The position numbers and the translations under genes are program-made. From NCBI GenBank assembly GCA_045531205.1, contig JAZSDN010000050.1, positions 124,001 to 188,000 of the forward strand: DNA of 64,000 nt. Reading direction: 5' to 3'. Numbering within the stretch: the first letter of the stretch is position 1; the number at the start of each line of letters is the position of its first letter. The stretch is from JAZNQL01 sp045531205 (GTDB taxonomy: Bacteria > Bacillota > Clostridia > UMGS1883 > UMGS1540). A model generated the notes under the pieces. That model did no database searches and was not told where the DNA came from. It saw nothing but the letters and a program-made list of their open reading frames with translations. Below, in pieces: positions 16,274 to 25,336 of this stretch.

Positions 16274-17404
16274 TTATATTCTGGTTGAAATGGCTTTTGA
16301 ATTTTCCTGATAAAAAGCCTCTAAACGTCCTTCTTCAATAGCTGTACGTATTTCTCCGATAAATTTGTTATAGAAATACAAATTATGCATTACTGCTAAA
16401 CGCATTGCCAAAATTTCTCCCGACTTAAAAAGGTGTCGGATATATGCTCTTGTAAAGTTTTTGCATACAGGGCATTCGCATCCTTCTTCTATGGGTCTTG
16501 GGTCACGCTCGTACTTTGCATTGTTTAAATTCATTATACCTTTATGGGTAAAAAGATTTGCGTGACGTGCATTTCGGCTTGGCATAACACAATCAAAAAA
16601 GTCAACACCTCTGCGCACTGCCTCTAAAATGTTAAGCGGTGTACCAACTCCCATTAAATAACGCGGTCTGTCTTCGGGCATAAAAGGTTCTACAGCATCA
16701 ATTATTCTGTACATATCCTCATGGCTTTCTCCTACTGCAAGTCCACCTATTGCGTACCCTGGGAGATCAAGTTTTGCTATTGCCTTCATATTTTCTATAC
16801 GTAAATCTTCGTATGTACCGCCCTGATTTATACCAAATAACATCTGGGATTTATTTATTGTACCATCAAGAGAGTTGAGCTCTCTCATTTTATCACGACA
16901 ACGCTCAAGCCATCTTACTGTACGATGTGCAGATTGTTTTGTGTAGTCATAAGGCGAAGGATTTTCCACACATTCGTCAAACGCCATAGCTATTGTAGAT
17001 GCAAGGTTTGACTGTATCTGCATACTCTCTTCGGGACCCATAAAAATCTTGCGTCCGTCAACGTGAGAGTTAAAATAAACGCCTTCTTCTTTTATACTTC
17101 TTAATTTTGCAAGCGAAAAAACCTGAAAGCCACCGCTGTCGGTAAGTATTGGGTGTGACCAGTTCATAAACTTATGAAGACCGCCCATATCTCGGATTAC
17201 TTCATCTCCCGGTCTTACATGTAGATGATATGTATTCGAAAGCTCTACCTGACAACCTATTTGTTCAAGGTCAAACGAAGAAAGTCCACCTTTTATTGCA
17301 GCACTTGTTCCTACATTCATAAAAACAGGTGTTTCAATTGTTCCGTGTACCGTTGTAAATCTTCCCCGCCTTGCTCTGCCTTCTTTTTGTAATATCTCAA
17401 ACAT
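16274..17404 (-). CDS. tgt: tRNA-guanine transglycosylase
   Basis: 376 residues, usual size. It exchanges guanine-34 for preQ1 in GUN-anticodon tRNAs, a step of queuosine synthesis. The catalytic region DSGGFQ (near residue 90), the GGLAVGE segment, the nucleophile region DFFDCVMPSRNARH, and the zinc site CECPVC plus a downstream His are all present. It overlaps queA by 8 nt and has an AGGAG site inside queA, so the two modification genes are translated together. Confidence 0.97.
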   Translation of the reverse strand: MFEILQKEGRARRGRFTTVHGTIETPVFMNVGTSAAIKGGLSSFDLEQIGCQVELSNTYHLHVRPGDEVIRDMGGLHKFMNWSHPILTDSGGFQVFSLAKLRSIKEEGVYFNSHVDGRKIFMGPEESMQIQSNLASTIAMAFDECVENPSPYDYTKQSAHRTVRWLERCRDKMRELNSLDGTINKSQMLFGINQGGTYEDLRIENMKAIAKLDLPGYAIGGLAVGESHEDMYRIIDAVEPFMPEDRPRYLMGVGTPLNILEAVRRGVDFFDCVMPSRNARHANLFTHKGIMNLNNAKYERDPRPIEEGCECPVCKNFTRAYIRHLFKSGEILAMRLAVMHNLYFYNKFIGEIRTAIEEGRLEAFYQENSKAISTRI

Positions 17405-18434
17405 TTTTTATCTCCTCAGGTGATATAAACATAGCATCGCCGAAGCTGAAAAATCTGTATTTTTCTTTTACCGCTTCATTGTAAGCCTTTAAAATTGTTT
17501 CTCTTCCCGAAAGTGCCGACACAAGCATTAAAAGCGTGGACTTCGGAAGATGAAAATTAGTTACAAGTGCATTTGTTATTTTAAACTTGTACCCAGGATA
17601 AATAAATATATCAGTATACCCGCTTGCAGGCTCTAAATGTCCGTTTTCATCTGCTACTGTTTCAAGAGTTCTGACGCTTGTTGTTCCAACGCAACAGATT
17701 TTACCTCCGTTTTCCTTGCAACGGTTTATTTTATCTGCTGTTTCCTTTGAAAGAACATAATATTCCGAATGCATTACGTGATTTGTAATTTCGTCTTCCT
17801 TTACAGGTCTGAAGGTTCCAAGTCCAACGTGCAAGGTAAGATATGCTATTTCAACACCTTTTTTTGATATTTTGTCAAGGTATTCAGTGGTAAAATGCAA
17901 ACCCGCTGTAGGTGCTGCTGCGGAACCCGGTTCCTTTGAATAAACTGTCTGATATCTTTCTTTATCTTCAAGCTTGTGCGTGATATATGGTGGCAATGGC
18001 ATTTCCCCAAGCTTATCCAAAATTTCTTCAAAAATGCCGTCATAATAGAATTTTACACGTCTGTTTCCGGTTGTTAATACCTCTATAATTTCAGCTTCAA
18101 GTATATCACCGAAGATAAATCTTGCACCGACTTTTGCTCTTTTGCCGGGTTTTAAAATTACTTCCCACTCATCTGCCCCTACTCTTTCAAGCAGTAAAAA
18201 TTCAATGGCTCCGCCTGTATCCTTTTTAGTGCCATAAAGGCGGGCGGGCATAACTCTTGTGTTGTTTAACACAAGGCAGTCGCCCGGATTTAAGTAATCT
18301 ATTAAATCGGTAAAATATTTATTTTCTATTTTTTCGCCTATCACCGTCATAAGCCTTGAGGATGTCCTGTTTTCAAGAGGATCCTGTGCTATAAGCTCTT
18401 CGGGAAGGTAATAATCAAAATCAGTTGTTCTCAA
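17397..18434 (-). CDS. queA: S-adenosylmethionine:tRNA ribosyltransferase-isomerase
   Basis: 345 residues; motifs FDYYLPEELIAQDP at the N terminus, PARLYGTK, SAAAPTAGLHFT and LHVGLGTFRPV define QueA, which adds the ribosyl part of SAM to preQ1-tRNA to form epoxyqueuosine. The start codon is TTG, overlapping the TGA of the upstream spoIID-like gene (TTGA). No queG/queH homologue is in the window. Confidence 0.97.
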   Translation of the reverse strand: MRTTDFDYYLPEELIAQDPLENRTSSRLMTVIGEKIENKYFTDLIDYLNPGDCLVLNNTRVMPARLYGTKKDTGGAIEFLLLERVGADEWEVILKPGKRAKVGARFIFGDILEAEIIEVLTTGNRRVKFYYDGIFEEILDKLGEMPLPPYITHKLEDKERYQTVYSKEPGSAAAPTAGLHFTTEYLDKISKKGVEIAYLTLHVGLGTFRPVKEDEITNHVMHSEYYVLSKETADKINRCKENGGKICCVGTTSVRTLETVADENGHLEPASGYTDIFIYPGYKFKITNALVTNFHLPKSTLLMLVSALSGRETILKAYNEAVKEKYRFFSFGDAMFISPEEIKNV

Positions 18435-19615
18435 TGTATATCTGCTCCGTCAAAATAAAATTCAAGAATTTCTTTGTATGTAAAGCCTTCTTCTGCCATA
18501 GCTTTTGCTCCATACTGGCTCATACCAACGCCGTGTCCGTAGCCGCCACCGTAAAATACTATGGTATCAGCTGTTGCTGCGTATGAATCAGCCTGTATAC
18601 TTTCGGGCTTTTCGTCCTCTGCATTTCTTATGCAGAAGAATTTACTGCGAAGTCCGAATGCTGCCGTTATCTGTGTTTTTGAAAAAGTATGGTACCCGTT
18701 TGTTCCGTACAAGGTAAGGTCAATTACTCTTCCGTTTCCGTCTGCCAAAGTTACCTGCATAGACAAAAATGTTCCTATATCTATTTTTTTGTCCTCAAGC
18801 ATCTTTTCAATTTCTGCACGGGTTATCTGTTTTTCCCATCTGTAATAGGGATTTTTTTCGTTTTCGTAAGGATCAATTTTCCCTTGAAAATAAGGAAGGT
18901 TTGTAAGCCATACATTTCCCGAAAACTCTGTTGCACCGCCATTACTGCTGTAATAATATGTATCAACCGGTTTTCCGTCATAATATACAGTTTCGTTGCC
19001 CGTTGCGTCTACTGCAGCGCGTGTGCTTTCTGTTTCGTTTTTTACGCCGTTATATGCCTGATTTACTACTGTGTTTACCATATCGCTGTCGTAAGCTTTC
19101 TGGCTGTTTAAATGAAGATTTGTATACGAGCGTGCACATACCGCCTGTGCCTTTAATGCTTCAATATGCCACGAAGCAGGCATTTCAGAGCCTACAACAG
19201 AATACAAATATTCATTTTTGTCAACAACATTTATTACTGTCATATCAGAACTTTCAAGTCTTCTGAAATATGCAAAGCCTCTATATTCTGTTCCATTTAT
19301 GTAAATTGTATTTTCGCCAAGTGGTTTTATAGCCATTGCACCGTTGCACAAAAAGAGATTTCCGTTTATGTTAAAGTTACCGTCTTCACTTTTTGTTATG
19401 CAAAGCTCATGCTCAAGCATACCAAACATTTCGGCAAAGCCTGTATCTTCTCCCCATGCAACCAAAAATCCTCCGTTTGATTTCAAGGTAATTTCCTCGG
19501 GAACATTTTCTCCGTACAAAATTGCTATTTTAACATAATCTCTTTCTTCTTCAGCAAAAACCGATAAAGAAAACAATAAGATAAAACTTAATACCAAAGC
19601 TAATATTTTTTTCAT
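18431..19615 (-). CDS. SpoIID/LytB domain cell-wall protein
   Basis: 394 residues from the ATG at 19615 (AGGAGGGTG site). A signal peptide (MKKILALVLSFILLFSLSVFAEE) is followed by a SpoIID domain: VPSEMPASWHIEALKAQAVCARSY-like segment, TYYYSSNGG, and the C-terminal YGGGYGHGVGMSQYGAKAMAEEG. SpoIID is a lytic transglycosylase that removes stem-peptide-free glycan during engulfment; related proteins act in vegetative cells. Its linkage to queA-tgt is probably a transcriptional convenience. Confidence 0.88.
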   Translation of the reverse strand: MKKILALVLSFILLFSLSVFAEEERDYVKIAILYGENVPEEITLKSNGGFLVAWGEDTGFAEMFGMLEHELCITKSEDGNFNINGNLFLCNGAMAIKPLGENTIYINGTEYRGFAYFRRLESSDMTVINVVDKNEYLYSVVGSEMPASWHIEALKAQAVCARSYTNLHLNSQKAYDSDMVNTVVNQAYNGVKNETESTRAAVDATGNETVYYDGKPVDTYYYSSNGGATEFSGNVWLTNLPYFQGKIDPYENEKNPYYRWEKQITRAEIEKMLEDKKIDIGTFLSMQVTLADGNGRVIDLTLYGTNGYHTFSKTQITAAFGLRSKFFCIRNAEDEKPESIQADSYAATADTIVFYGGGYGHGVGMSQYGAKAMAEEGFTYKEILEFYFDGADIH

Positions 19616-19637
19616 AAAACACACCCTCCTTCTACCG

Positions 19638-19666
19638 ATTTTACTATAAGTTGTCCTTTTTTTCAA
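19638..19666 (-). promoter_or_regulatory. Promoter of the spoIID-like/queA/tgt operon
   Basis: On the minus strand: TTGAAA, 17-bp spacer, TAAAAT, 23 nt before the start codon. The sigma-A-like hexamers argue for vegetative rather than sporulation-only expression. Confidence 0.65.
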
Positions 19667-19707
19667 TAGAATGACTTAATTTGTAAATTAAATGAAATAA
19701 TTTTAAG

Positions 19708-19736
19708 TTGATTTTTCTGTCTTTTTATGGTAAAAT
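19708..19736 (+). promoter_or_regulatory. Promoter of rho
   Basis: TTGATT, 17-bp spacer, TAAAAT, giving a leader of about 70 nt before the GGAGG site. Confidence 0.7.
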
Positions 19737-19812
19737 CATCTTAAATTGTTCTTACACTTTTTTCTAAAGATAATTTCCCTGTAATTTTTAAAATTTAATA
19801 CGGAGGTCTTTT

Positions 19813-21084
19813 ATGGACATTAATGATTCTCTTTCCATGTTGCAACAAACAGCACGCGATATGGGTCTTAAAGGTTTTTCAAAATTAAAAAAGCAGGAGC
19901 TTTACGAGCTTATTTTAGCAAACACCGAGGAAGAAAAAACACAAGCCGATACTTCTGATGCAGTCGATTCTCCTGAAATAACAAAGGTGTCTGGCATACT
20001 TGAAATTTTGCCCGACGGGTTTGGTTTTTTAAGAACAGATAACTATTTAAGTGGAACTGAAGATGTATACGTTTCCCCTACCCAGATACGCCGTTTTAAT
20101 TTAAAAACAGGCGACGATATACAGGGCAAAGGAAAATTCAATAAAGACGGTGACCGTTTTAAAGCACTTATATATGTCGAGTCTGTAAACGGTGACCGTG
20201 TTGATGCCTCAATTCGCAGAAAGCCTTTTGAAACACTTGTTCCCATTTTCCCTGACAAAAGAATTGTTTTAGGTTCTGACAGAAACGATTTTGCAATGCG
20301 TCTTATTGACATTGTATCCCCTCTTGGCTACGGTCAGCGAGGACTTATAGTAGCCCCTCCAAAGGCAGGAAAAACAACTGTTTTAAAAAGTATCGCAAAA
20401 AGTATTTCAAAAAACGCAAAAGACACAAAACTTATTGTTTTGCTTATTGACGAACGCCCCGAAGAGGTTACAGATATGCAACGCAGTATCGACGGTGAGG
20501 TTGTTTTTTCAACCTTTGACCAACCACCCGAGCATCATATAAAGGTCGCAGAAATTGTTTTGGAGCGTGCACAGCGTCTTGTTGAACACGGCAAAAATGT
20601 TGTTGTATTGCTTGACTCTATTACCCGCCTTGCAAGAGCCTATAATCTTACAATTCCGCCTACAGGCAAAACTTTATCAGGCGGTCTTGACCCCGGTGCT
20701 CTTCACAAGCCAAAACGCTTTTTCGGTGCTGCAAGAAATATAGAAAACGGCGGAAGCCTTACAATACTGGCAACAGCTTTAATTGAAACCGGTAGCCGTA
20801 TGGACGATATGATTTTTGAAGAATTCAAAGGCACAGGAAATATGGAAATACATCTTGACAGAAAGCTTAGTGAAAGACGTATTTTCCCCGCTATTGACAT
20901 AAATAAATCAGGAACACGAAAAGAAGAACTTTTACTTACCCAAAAAGAACTTGAAACTGTGTGGGCAATACGCCGTGCCTATTCAAATAAACCCACCGCT
21001 GACGTTACAGAATCAATTATTTCAGCCCTTGTTGCCACAAAAGATAACAATGCTTTTATGGATTTGGCTACAAAATCACTTTAA
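19813..21084 (+). CDS. rho: Transcription termination factor Rho
   Basis: 423 residues. An N-terminal Rho-N SAP-like helix region and a short acidic linker (EEEKTQADTSDAVDSPE) precede the cold-shock-like RNA-binding domain (GILEILPDGFGFLR). The hexameric RecA-type motor follows, with Walker A PPKAGKTT near residue 181 and the DSITRLARAYN Q-loop region. Rho ends unstructured transcripts and limits antisense transcription. The gene is monocistronic between its promoter and a strong terminator. Confidence 0.97.
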   Translation: MDINDSLSMLQQTARDMGLKGFSKLKKQELYELILANTEEEKTQADTSDAVDSPEITKVSGILEILPDGFGFLRTDNYLSGTEDVYVSPTQIRRFNLKTGDDIQGKGKFNKDGDRFKALIYVESVNGDRVDASIRRKPFETLVPIFPDKRIVLGSDRNDFAMRLIDIVSPLGYGQRGLIVAPPKAGKTTVLKSIAKSISKNAKDTKLIVLLIDERPEEVTDMQRSIDGEVVFSTFDQPPEHHIKVAEIVLERAQRLVEHGKNVVVLLDSITRLARAYNLTIPPTGKTLSGGLDPGALHKPKRFFGAARNIENGGSLTILATALIETGSRMDDMIFEEFKGTGNMEIHLDRKLSERRIFPAIDINKSGTRKEELLLTQKELETVWAIRRAYSNKPTADVTESIISALVATKDNNAFMDLATKSL

Positions 21085-21098
21085 TTAAACTAATACAT

Positions 21099-21132
21099 AA
21101 AAATGTGATGCAAATTTTTGCATCACATTTTT
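21099..21132. terminator. Bidirectional terminator after rho
   Basis: AAAAATGTGATGCAAA and its complement with a short T loop serve rho and the convergent CLC gene. Confidence 0.9.
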
Positions 21133-21154
21133 ATTGTTTTCGTTATTACATTTT

Positions 21155-22402
21155 CTATTTTGCATACTCGTCAAAATATGTATCATCTAATTTAGAGTAC
21201 ATTATTTTTTGCTTTTTATATAAGCCAAAACTTCCCGACATAAGATAACTTACTGCACAAGCAATTGCAAAGAAAATCAAACCCTCTGCCCCAAAAAGCT
21301 CTATAGACAATATAACAGATGCTATAGGACAATTAACTACACCGCAAAACAGCGATACTAATCCTATCGCAGCTGCAAACGATGCCTCAAGTCCTAAAAC
21401 AGGTCCTGCAACACAAGCAAACGTTGACCCGATAAAAAACGCAGGAACAATTTCTCCGCCCTTGAATCCCGCTGCTATTGTTATTGCTGTAAATATAATT
21501 TTTAACAAAAATGCCTCAATATTTGCACTGCCACCAATTGCCTTGTTTATAACATGCATTCCTGCACCGTTATAATCTTGTGTACCTAATACAACACTTA
21601 AAAGAACTATAACAGCACCGCCGACAAATGCTCTTAAAAATGCATTTTTTATATACTTATCCATAATATGCTCGCACTTTTTTATCGAAAAACAGAACAG
21701 TATACTTACAAAGGCACACAAAACAGCAAGTGCTATTACCTTTAAAATGGATGTGATGGTAAGGCTTTGCATAACAATGCCTAAAAATTTCACACCTTCC
21801 AATCCAAAAAGTTTACTTATTAAAAATGCTGTAACCGCTGATATAACGCAAGGTATCAGTCCTGCATAGTGAAAAACTCCCACAGTTGCAACCTCTATCG
21901 AAAAAAACGCAGCGGTAACCGGTGTTCCAAATAGTGCCGAAAACACTGCCGACATCCCCGCCATAACTATAATATGCATACTTTTTCTGTCAAGTTTTAA
22001 AAGCTTGCCTGTATTATACCCTATGCTTCCGCCAAGTTGCAAAGCTGCACCTTCTCTTCCGGCAGAACCGCCAAGCATGTGCGTTATTATAGTACTTAGA
22101 TATATTAAAGGTATCATAACAAGAGGGATGTCTTTATCTTCTCTTATCGATTCAATTACTCTGTTTGTGTCAATTACACCTTTTTTAGAAGCTAATTGAT
22201 AAATCCCTGCAATCAAAAGTCCGCCAATCGGTAATAAATACAGCAAAAAACTATATTCGAATCTAAGTTCTGTTACAAGATCTATACATATATGAAATGT
22301 ACTTCCTATAACACCACCTATACAGCCTACTATTGCTGATAAAATACCCCATTTTATAAGTACTGCCAATTCAGCAAATGACTTTAATTTATTGTTCAGC
22401 AT
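21155..22402 (-). CDS. CLC-family anion channel or antiporter
   Basis: 415 residues, about ten to twelve hydrophobic helices. The segment GSAGREGAALQLGG carries the gating glutamate (GREG), and KGGEIVPAFFIG corresponds to the GxFxP anion-site loop. The usual GSGIP first loop is not evident. CLC proteins are homodimers moving Cl-, F- or NO3-, often as H+ exchangers. The divergent selectivity loop leaves open the fluoride-exporting CLC-F class, but no fluoride riboswitch-like leader is seen; only 27 nt separate it from the upstream gene. A strong AAAGGAG site precedes the start. Confidence 0.85.
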   Translation of the reverse strand: MLNNKLKSFAELAVLIKWGILSAIVGCIGGVIGSTFHICIDLVTELRFEYSFLLYLLPIGGLLIAGIYQLASKKGVIDTNRVIESIREDKDIPLVMIPLIYLSTIITHMLGGSAGREGAALQLGGSIGYNTGKLLKLDRKSMHIIVMAGMSAVFSALFGTPVTAAFFSIEVATVGVFHYAGLIPCVISAVTAFLISKLFGLEGVKFLGIVMQSLTITSILKVIALAVLCAFVSILFCFSIKKCEHIMDKYIKNAFLRAFVGGAVIVLLSVVLGTQDYNGAGMHVINKAIGGSANIEAFLLKIIFTAITIAAGFKGGEIVPAFFIGSTFACVAGPVLGLEASFAAAIGLVSLFCGVVNCPIASVILSIELFGAEGLIFFAIACAVSYLMSGSFGLYKKQKIMYSKLDDTYFDEYAK

Positions 22403-22429
22403 TCTCTTCTCCTTTGAGTAAAAACAATA

Positions 22430-23527
22430 TTAAATAGCCTTAATATTTTTAAGTTGTTCCCTTATTTTTATGTTTTGAGGACAGTTGCTTTCGCATTTTC
22501 CGCACTCAATACATTCGGCTATTTTTTCGCTATAGCCCGAAAGCTCTTCTTTTGTTTGTGCGCGTGAAATTTTTGCACCTAAAAATTTATTGTAAACAGA
22601 AAAAATTTCGGATATCGGAATATTTGACGGGCATACTTCTTTGCAGTAATTACATTTTGTGCACGGAATCTGTTTTACTTTCCTTATAATTGCGCGTGCC
22701 CTGTCAAATACTTTAAAATCCTCATCTTTAAACTGAACAAGATTTTTTAAAGTTTTTATATTATCCTTTACCATACCGGTATTGCCCATACCCGAAAGCA
22801 CCATAATAACTTCAGGATAGCTTGCCGCATAACGAATAGCATAAGATGCCTGACTTCCATCCCCCAATACTTTAAGCTCTTTTTCCGCTTTTTCGGGAAG
22901 GTTTGCAAGCACACCGCCTTTAACAGGCTCCATTACTATAATTTTTTTGCCGTGTTTTACTGCAACATCATAACAAGCTTTACTTTGAACTGTTGGGTCA
23001 TCATAGTCAAGATAATTGATTTGAAGCTGCACAACTTCCATATATGGCTGTTCTGTAAGCACCTTATCCAAAAACTCTGCACTATCGTGGAAGGACATAC
23101 CTATATGCTTTATTTTCCCTTGTTCTTTTAATTTTTTTATAATCTCAAACGAATTACATTTTTGGTGTTTTTCGTAGCCTTCATGATTCATACAATGGAA
23201 AAGATAAAAATCAAAATATTCTACACCGCAACGTTTTAACTGCTCTTCAAAAAGAGGAAGAATATCTTCTTCCTTTTCAAAACACCAGTATGAAATCTTG
23301 TTTGCCAAAACAAATTCTTCCCTGTCATATCTTGCTACAAGACATTCACGAATTGCCGTCTGGCTTTTTCCTTCAATGTAACCGTGTGCCGTGTCAAAAT
23401 AATTGAACCCAGCATCCATAAAGGTATCTATCATACTATTAAATTCGGCTTTGTCAATTTCTGTATCAAGCATTTGCATGCGCATACAACCAAAACCGAG
23501 TTTGCCTTTAATTTTTTCAAAAGACAT
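22430..23527 (-). CDS. Aldo/keto reductase with C-terminal [4Fe-4S] domains
   Basis: 365 residues. The AKR barrel (residues 1-270) has the catalytic tetrad region: FDTAHGY with Tyr, the LANKISY lysine, and FHCMNH. The C terminus adds CTKCNYCKEVCP and CIECGKCESNCP, two ferredoxin clusters. Such oxidoreductases are common in Clostridia; electrons probably come from ferredoxin or NADPH, and the substrate is unknown. It lies between the CLC and ABC exporter genes on the same strand. Confidence 0.9.
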   Translation of the reverse strand: MSFEKIKGKLGFGCMRMQMLDTEIDKAEFNSMIDTFMDAGFNYFDTAHGYIEGKSQTAIRECLVARYDREEFVLANKISYWCFEKEEDILPLFEEQLKRCGVEYFDFYLFHCMNHEGYEKHQKCNSFEIIKKLKEQGKIKHIGMSFHDSAEFLDKVLTEQPYMEVVQLQINYLDYDDPTVQSKACYDVAVKHGKKIIVMEPVKGGVLANLPEKAEKELKVLGDGSQASYAIRYAASYPEVIMVLSGMGNTGMVKDNIKTLKNLVQFKDEDFKVFDRARAIIRKVKQIPCTKCNYCKEVCPSNIPISEIFSVYNKFLGAKISRAQTKEELSGYSEKIAECIECGKCESNCPQNIKIREQLKNIKAI

Positions 23528-23556
23528 ATATTCACAACCTTTTTATAAACATTAAC

Positions 23557-25305
23557 TTATAACGATGTATACAAGCTATAAAGCTTAGCATATTCTCCGC
23601 CTTTTTCCATAAGCTCTGAATGAGAGCCTGTTTCCGATATGCCGTCTTCTGTAAGAACAATTATCTTTGTAGCATTACGTATTGTAGTAAGACGGTGAGC
23701 TATAGTAAAGGTTGTTTTTCCTTTTGCCAACCGTTCAAGAGATTTTTGAACTAAAATCTCGCTTTCGTTATCCAAGGCGCTTGTAGCCTCATCCAAAATA
23801 AGAATTGGCGGATTTTTAAGAAACAGTCTTGCAATAGAAATTCTTTGTTTTTGTCCTCCTGAAAGCTTTACGCCCCGCTCCCCTACATAAGTGTCATATC
23901 CATTTGGAAGCGACATAATAAACTCGTGCGCTCCCGCACTTTTAGCCGCTTCTACTATTTGCTCTTCTGTAGCATCAGTACAACCGTAAGTTATATTATC
24001 CCTTACGCTTCCGCTGAAAAGATATACATCCTGCTGAACAACGCCTATATTTCCTCGCAGAGATTTAAGGGTAATATCTTTTATGGACTGTCCGTCAATT
24101 GTTATATCACCTTTGGTAAGCTCATAAAATCTTGGCAAAAGATTACATAGGGTTGTTTTTCCGCTGCCGGAAGGGCCTACTATAGCAATATTCTCGCCTT
24201 TTTTAACAGCTATATTTATGTGTGACAGTACATCTTTGTCGTTATCCGAATACGAAAAGGTTATATTTTTAAATTCAATATTCCCATAAACATTTTGTAT
24301 ATCTGTTGCCGAAGGTAAATCTGCAATTTCGGGGACTTCGTTCATTATTTCAGAAAATCGTTCTATTCCTGTAATACCTCTCTGGAACTGCTCTGTAAAT
24401 TCTACAAGCTTACGTATGGAAGTAATAAGTGTTTGTATGTATAAAAGATATGCCACAAGGTCTGATGCATCAATATGCCCTTTTATCATAAATAATGCAC
24501 CAATTGTTATAATTGCAACATACATAAGCCCATCAAAAAAACGTGTTGATGCCTGAAAGCGTGCCATATATTTATATGACGTTTTCTTTCTTTCAAAAAA
24601 CTGACGGTTCCCTTGTGCAAAACGACTCTTCTCTTTTTCTTCATTTGCAAAGCTTTTTACAACCCTGATTCCAAGAAGTGTGTCCTCTACCTGTGAATTT
24701 AATTCACCAATCTGCTCACGTTGTTTTTTAAAAGCGTTTTTCATTCCTTTTCGGAAGAAAATAACCGAAAAAAGCATCAGCGGCAAAAGTGCAAACATAA
24801 TAAGCGTAAGAGGAACATTTACCCCGCAAAGAATTATAAAAGAACCTATAATTTTTATACCGCAAATAAACAGCTCTTCGGGACAGTGATGTGCAAATTC
24901 AGTAATATCAAAAAGGTCGTTTGATATTCTCGACATTATCTGCCCAACCTTTGTATTATCAAAATACCCGAACGAAAGTTTCATAAGATGGCTGAACATA
25001 TCACGTCGCATATCAGTTTCAATTTTCGCACCCATTACGTGACCTGTATTCGCCATATAGTAATTTGCCAAAGTATCCACAATTCTTAAAAAAAGATATA
25101 ATGCGCCTATCTTTAATACAGAACTTACAAGCAAAACTGCTCCTGTTTCTACTGTGCGGGTTATATGCCGAACAATCATCGGCAAAACGAGCTCGCACAC
25201 AGTTGTAAGACAGGCACACAAAAGGTCTAAAATTACTATACCTATATATGGCTTGTAATATTTGCTGAAAAACTTCAGATTATTAAAATTGCCTTGTTTT
25301 TTCAT
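23557..25305 (-). CDS. ABC exporter, fused permease and ATPase
   Basis: 582 residues, a type IV exporter half-transporter that works as a dimer. Six membrane helices occupy about residues 20-310. The nucleotide-binding domain has Walker A GPSGSGKTT near residue 370, signature LSGGQKQR, Walker B ILILDEATSALD, and the H-loop histidine in IAHRLTTIR. Substrate is not predictable (lipid, peptide or drug). A good AAAAGGAAG site precedes the start; no partner half-transporter is adjacent, so a homodimer is likely. Confidence 0.93.
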   Translation of the reverse strand: MKKQGNFNNLKFFSKYYKPYIGIVILDLLCACLTTVCELVLPMIVRHITRTVETGAVLLVSSVLKIGALYLFLRIVDTLANYYMANTGHVMGAKIETDMRRDMFSHLMKLSFGYFDNTKVGQIMSRISNDLFDITEFAHHCPEELFICGIKIIGSFIILCGVNVPLTLIMFALLPLMLFSVIFFRKGMKNAFKKQREQIGELNSQVEDTLLGIRVVKSFANEEKEKSRFAQGNRQFFERKKTSYKYMARFQASTRFFDGLMYVAIITIGALFMIKGHIDASDLVAYLLYIQTLITSIRKLVEFTEQFQRGITGIERFSEIMNEVPEIADLPSATDIQNVYGNIEFKNITFSYSDNDKDVLSHINIAVKKGENIAIVGPSGSGKTTLCNLLPRFYELTKGDITIDGQSIKDITLKSLRGNIGVVQQDVYLFSGSVRDNITYGCTDATEEQIVEAAKSAGAHEFIMSLPNGYDTYVGERGVKLSGGQKQRISIARLFLKNPPILILDEATSALDNESEILVQKSLERLAKGKTTFTIAHRLTTIRNATKIIVLTEDGISETGSHSELMEKGGEYAKLYSLYTSL

Positions 25306-25336
25306 TGCGGATACTTCCTTTTATATTAAAGCAGTC

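Noticed and set aside
22403..22429. Fluoride riboswitch upstream of the CLC gene
   Set aside because: Only 27 nt separate the genes, with nothing like the riboswitch fold.
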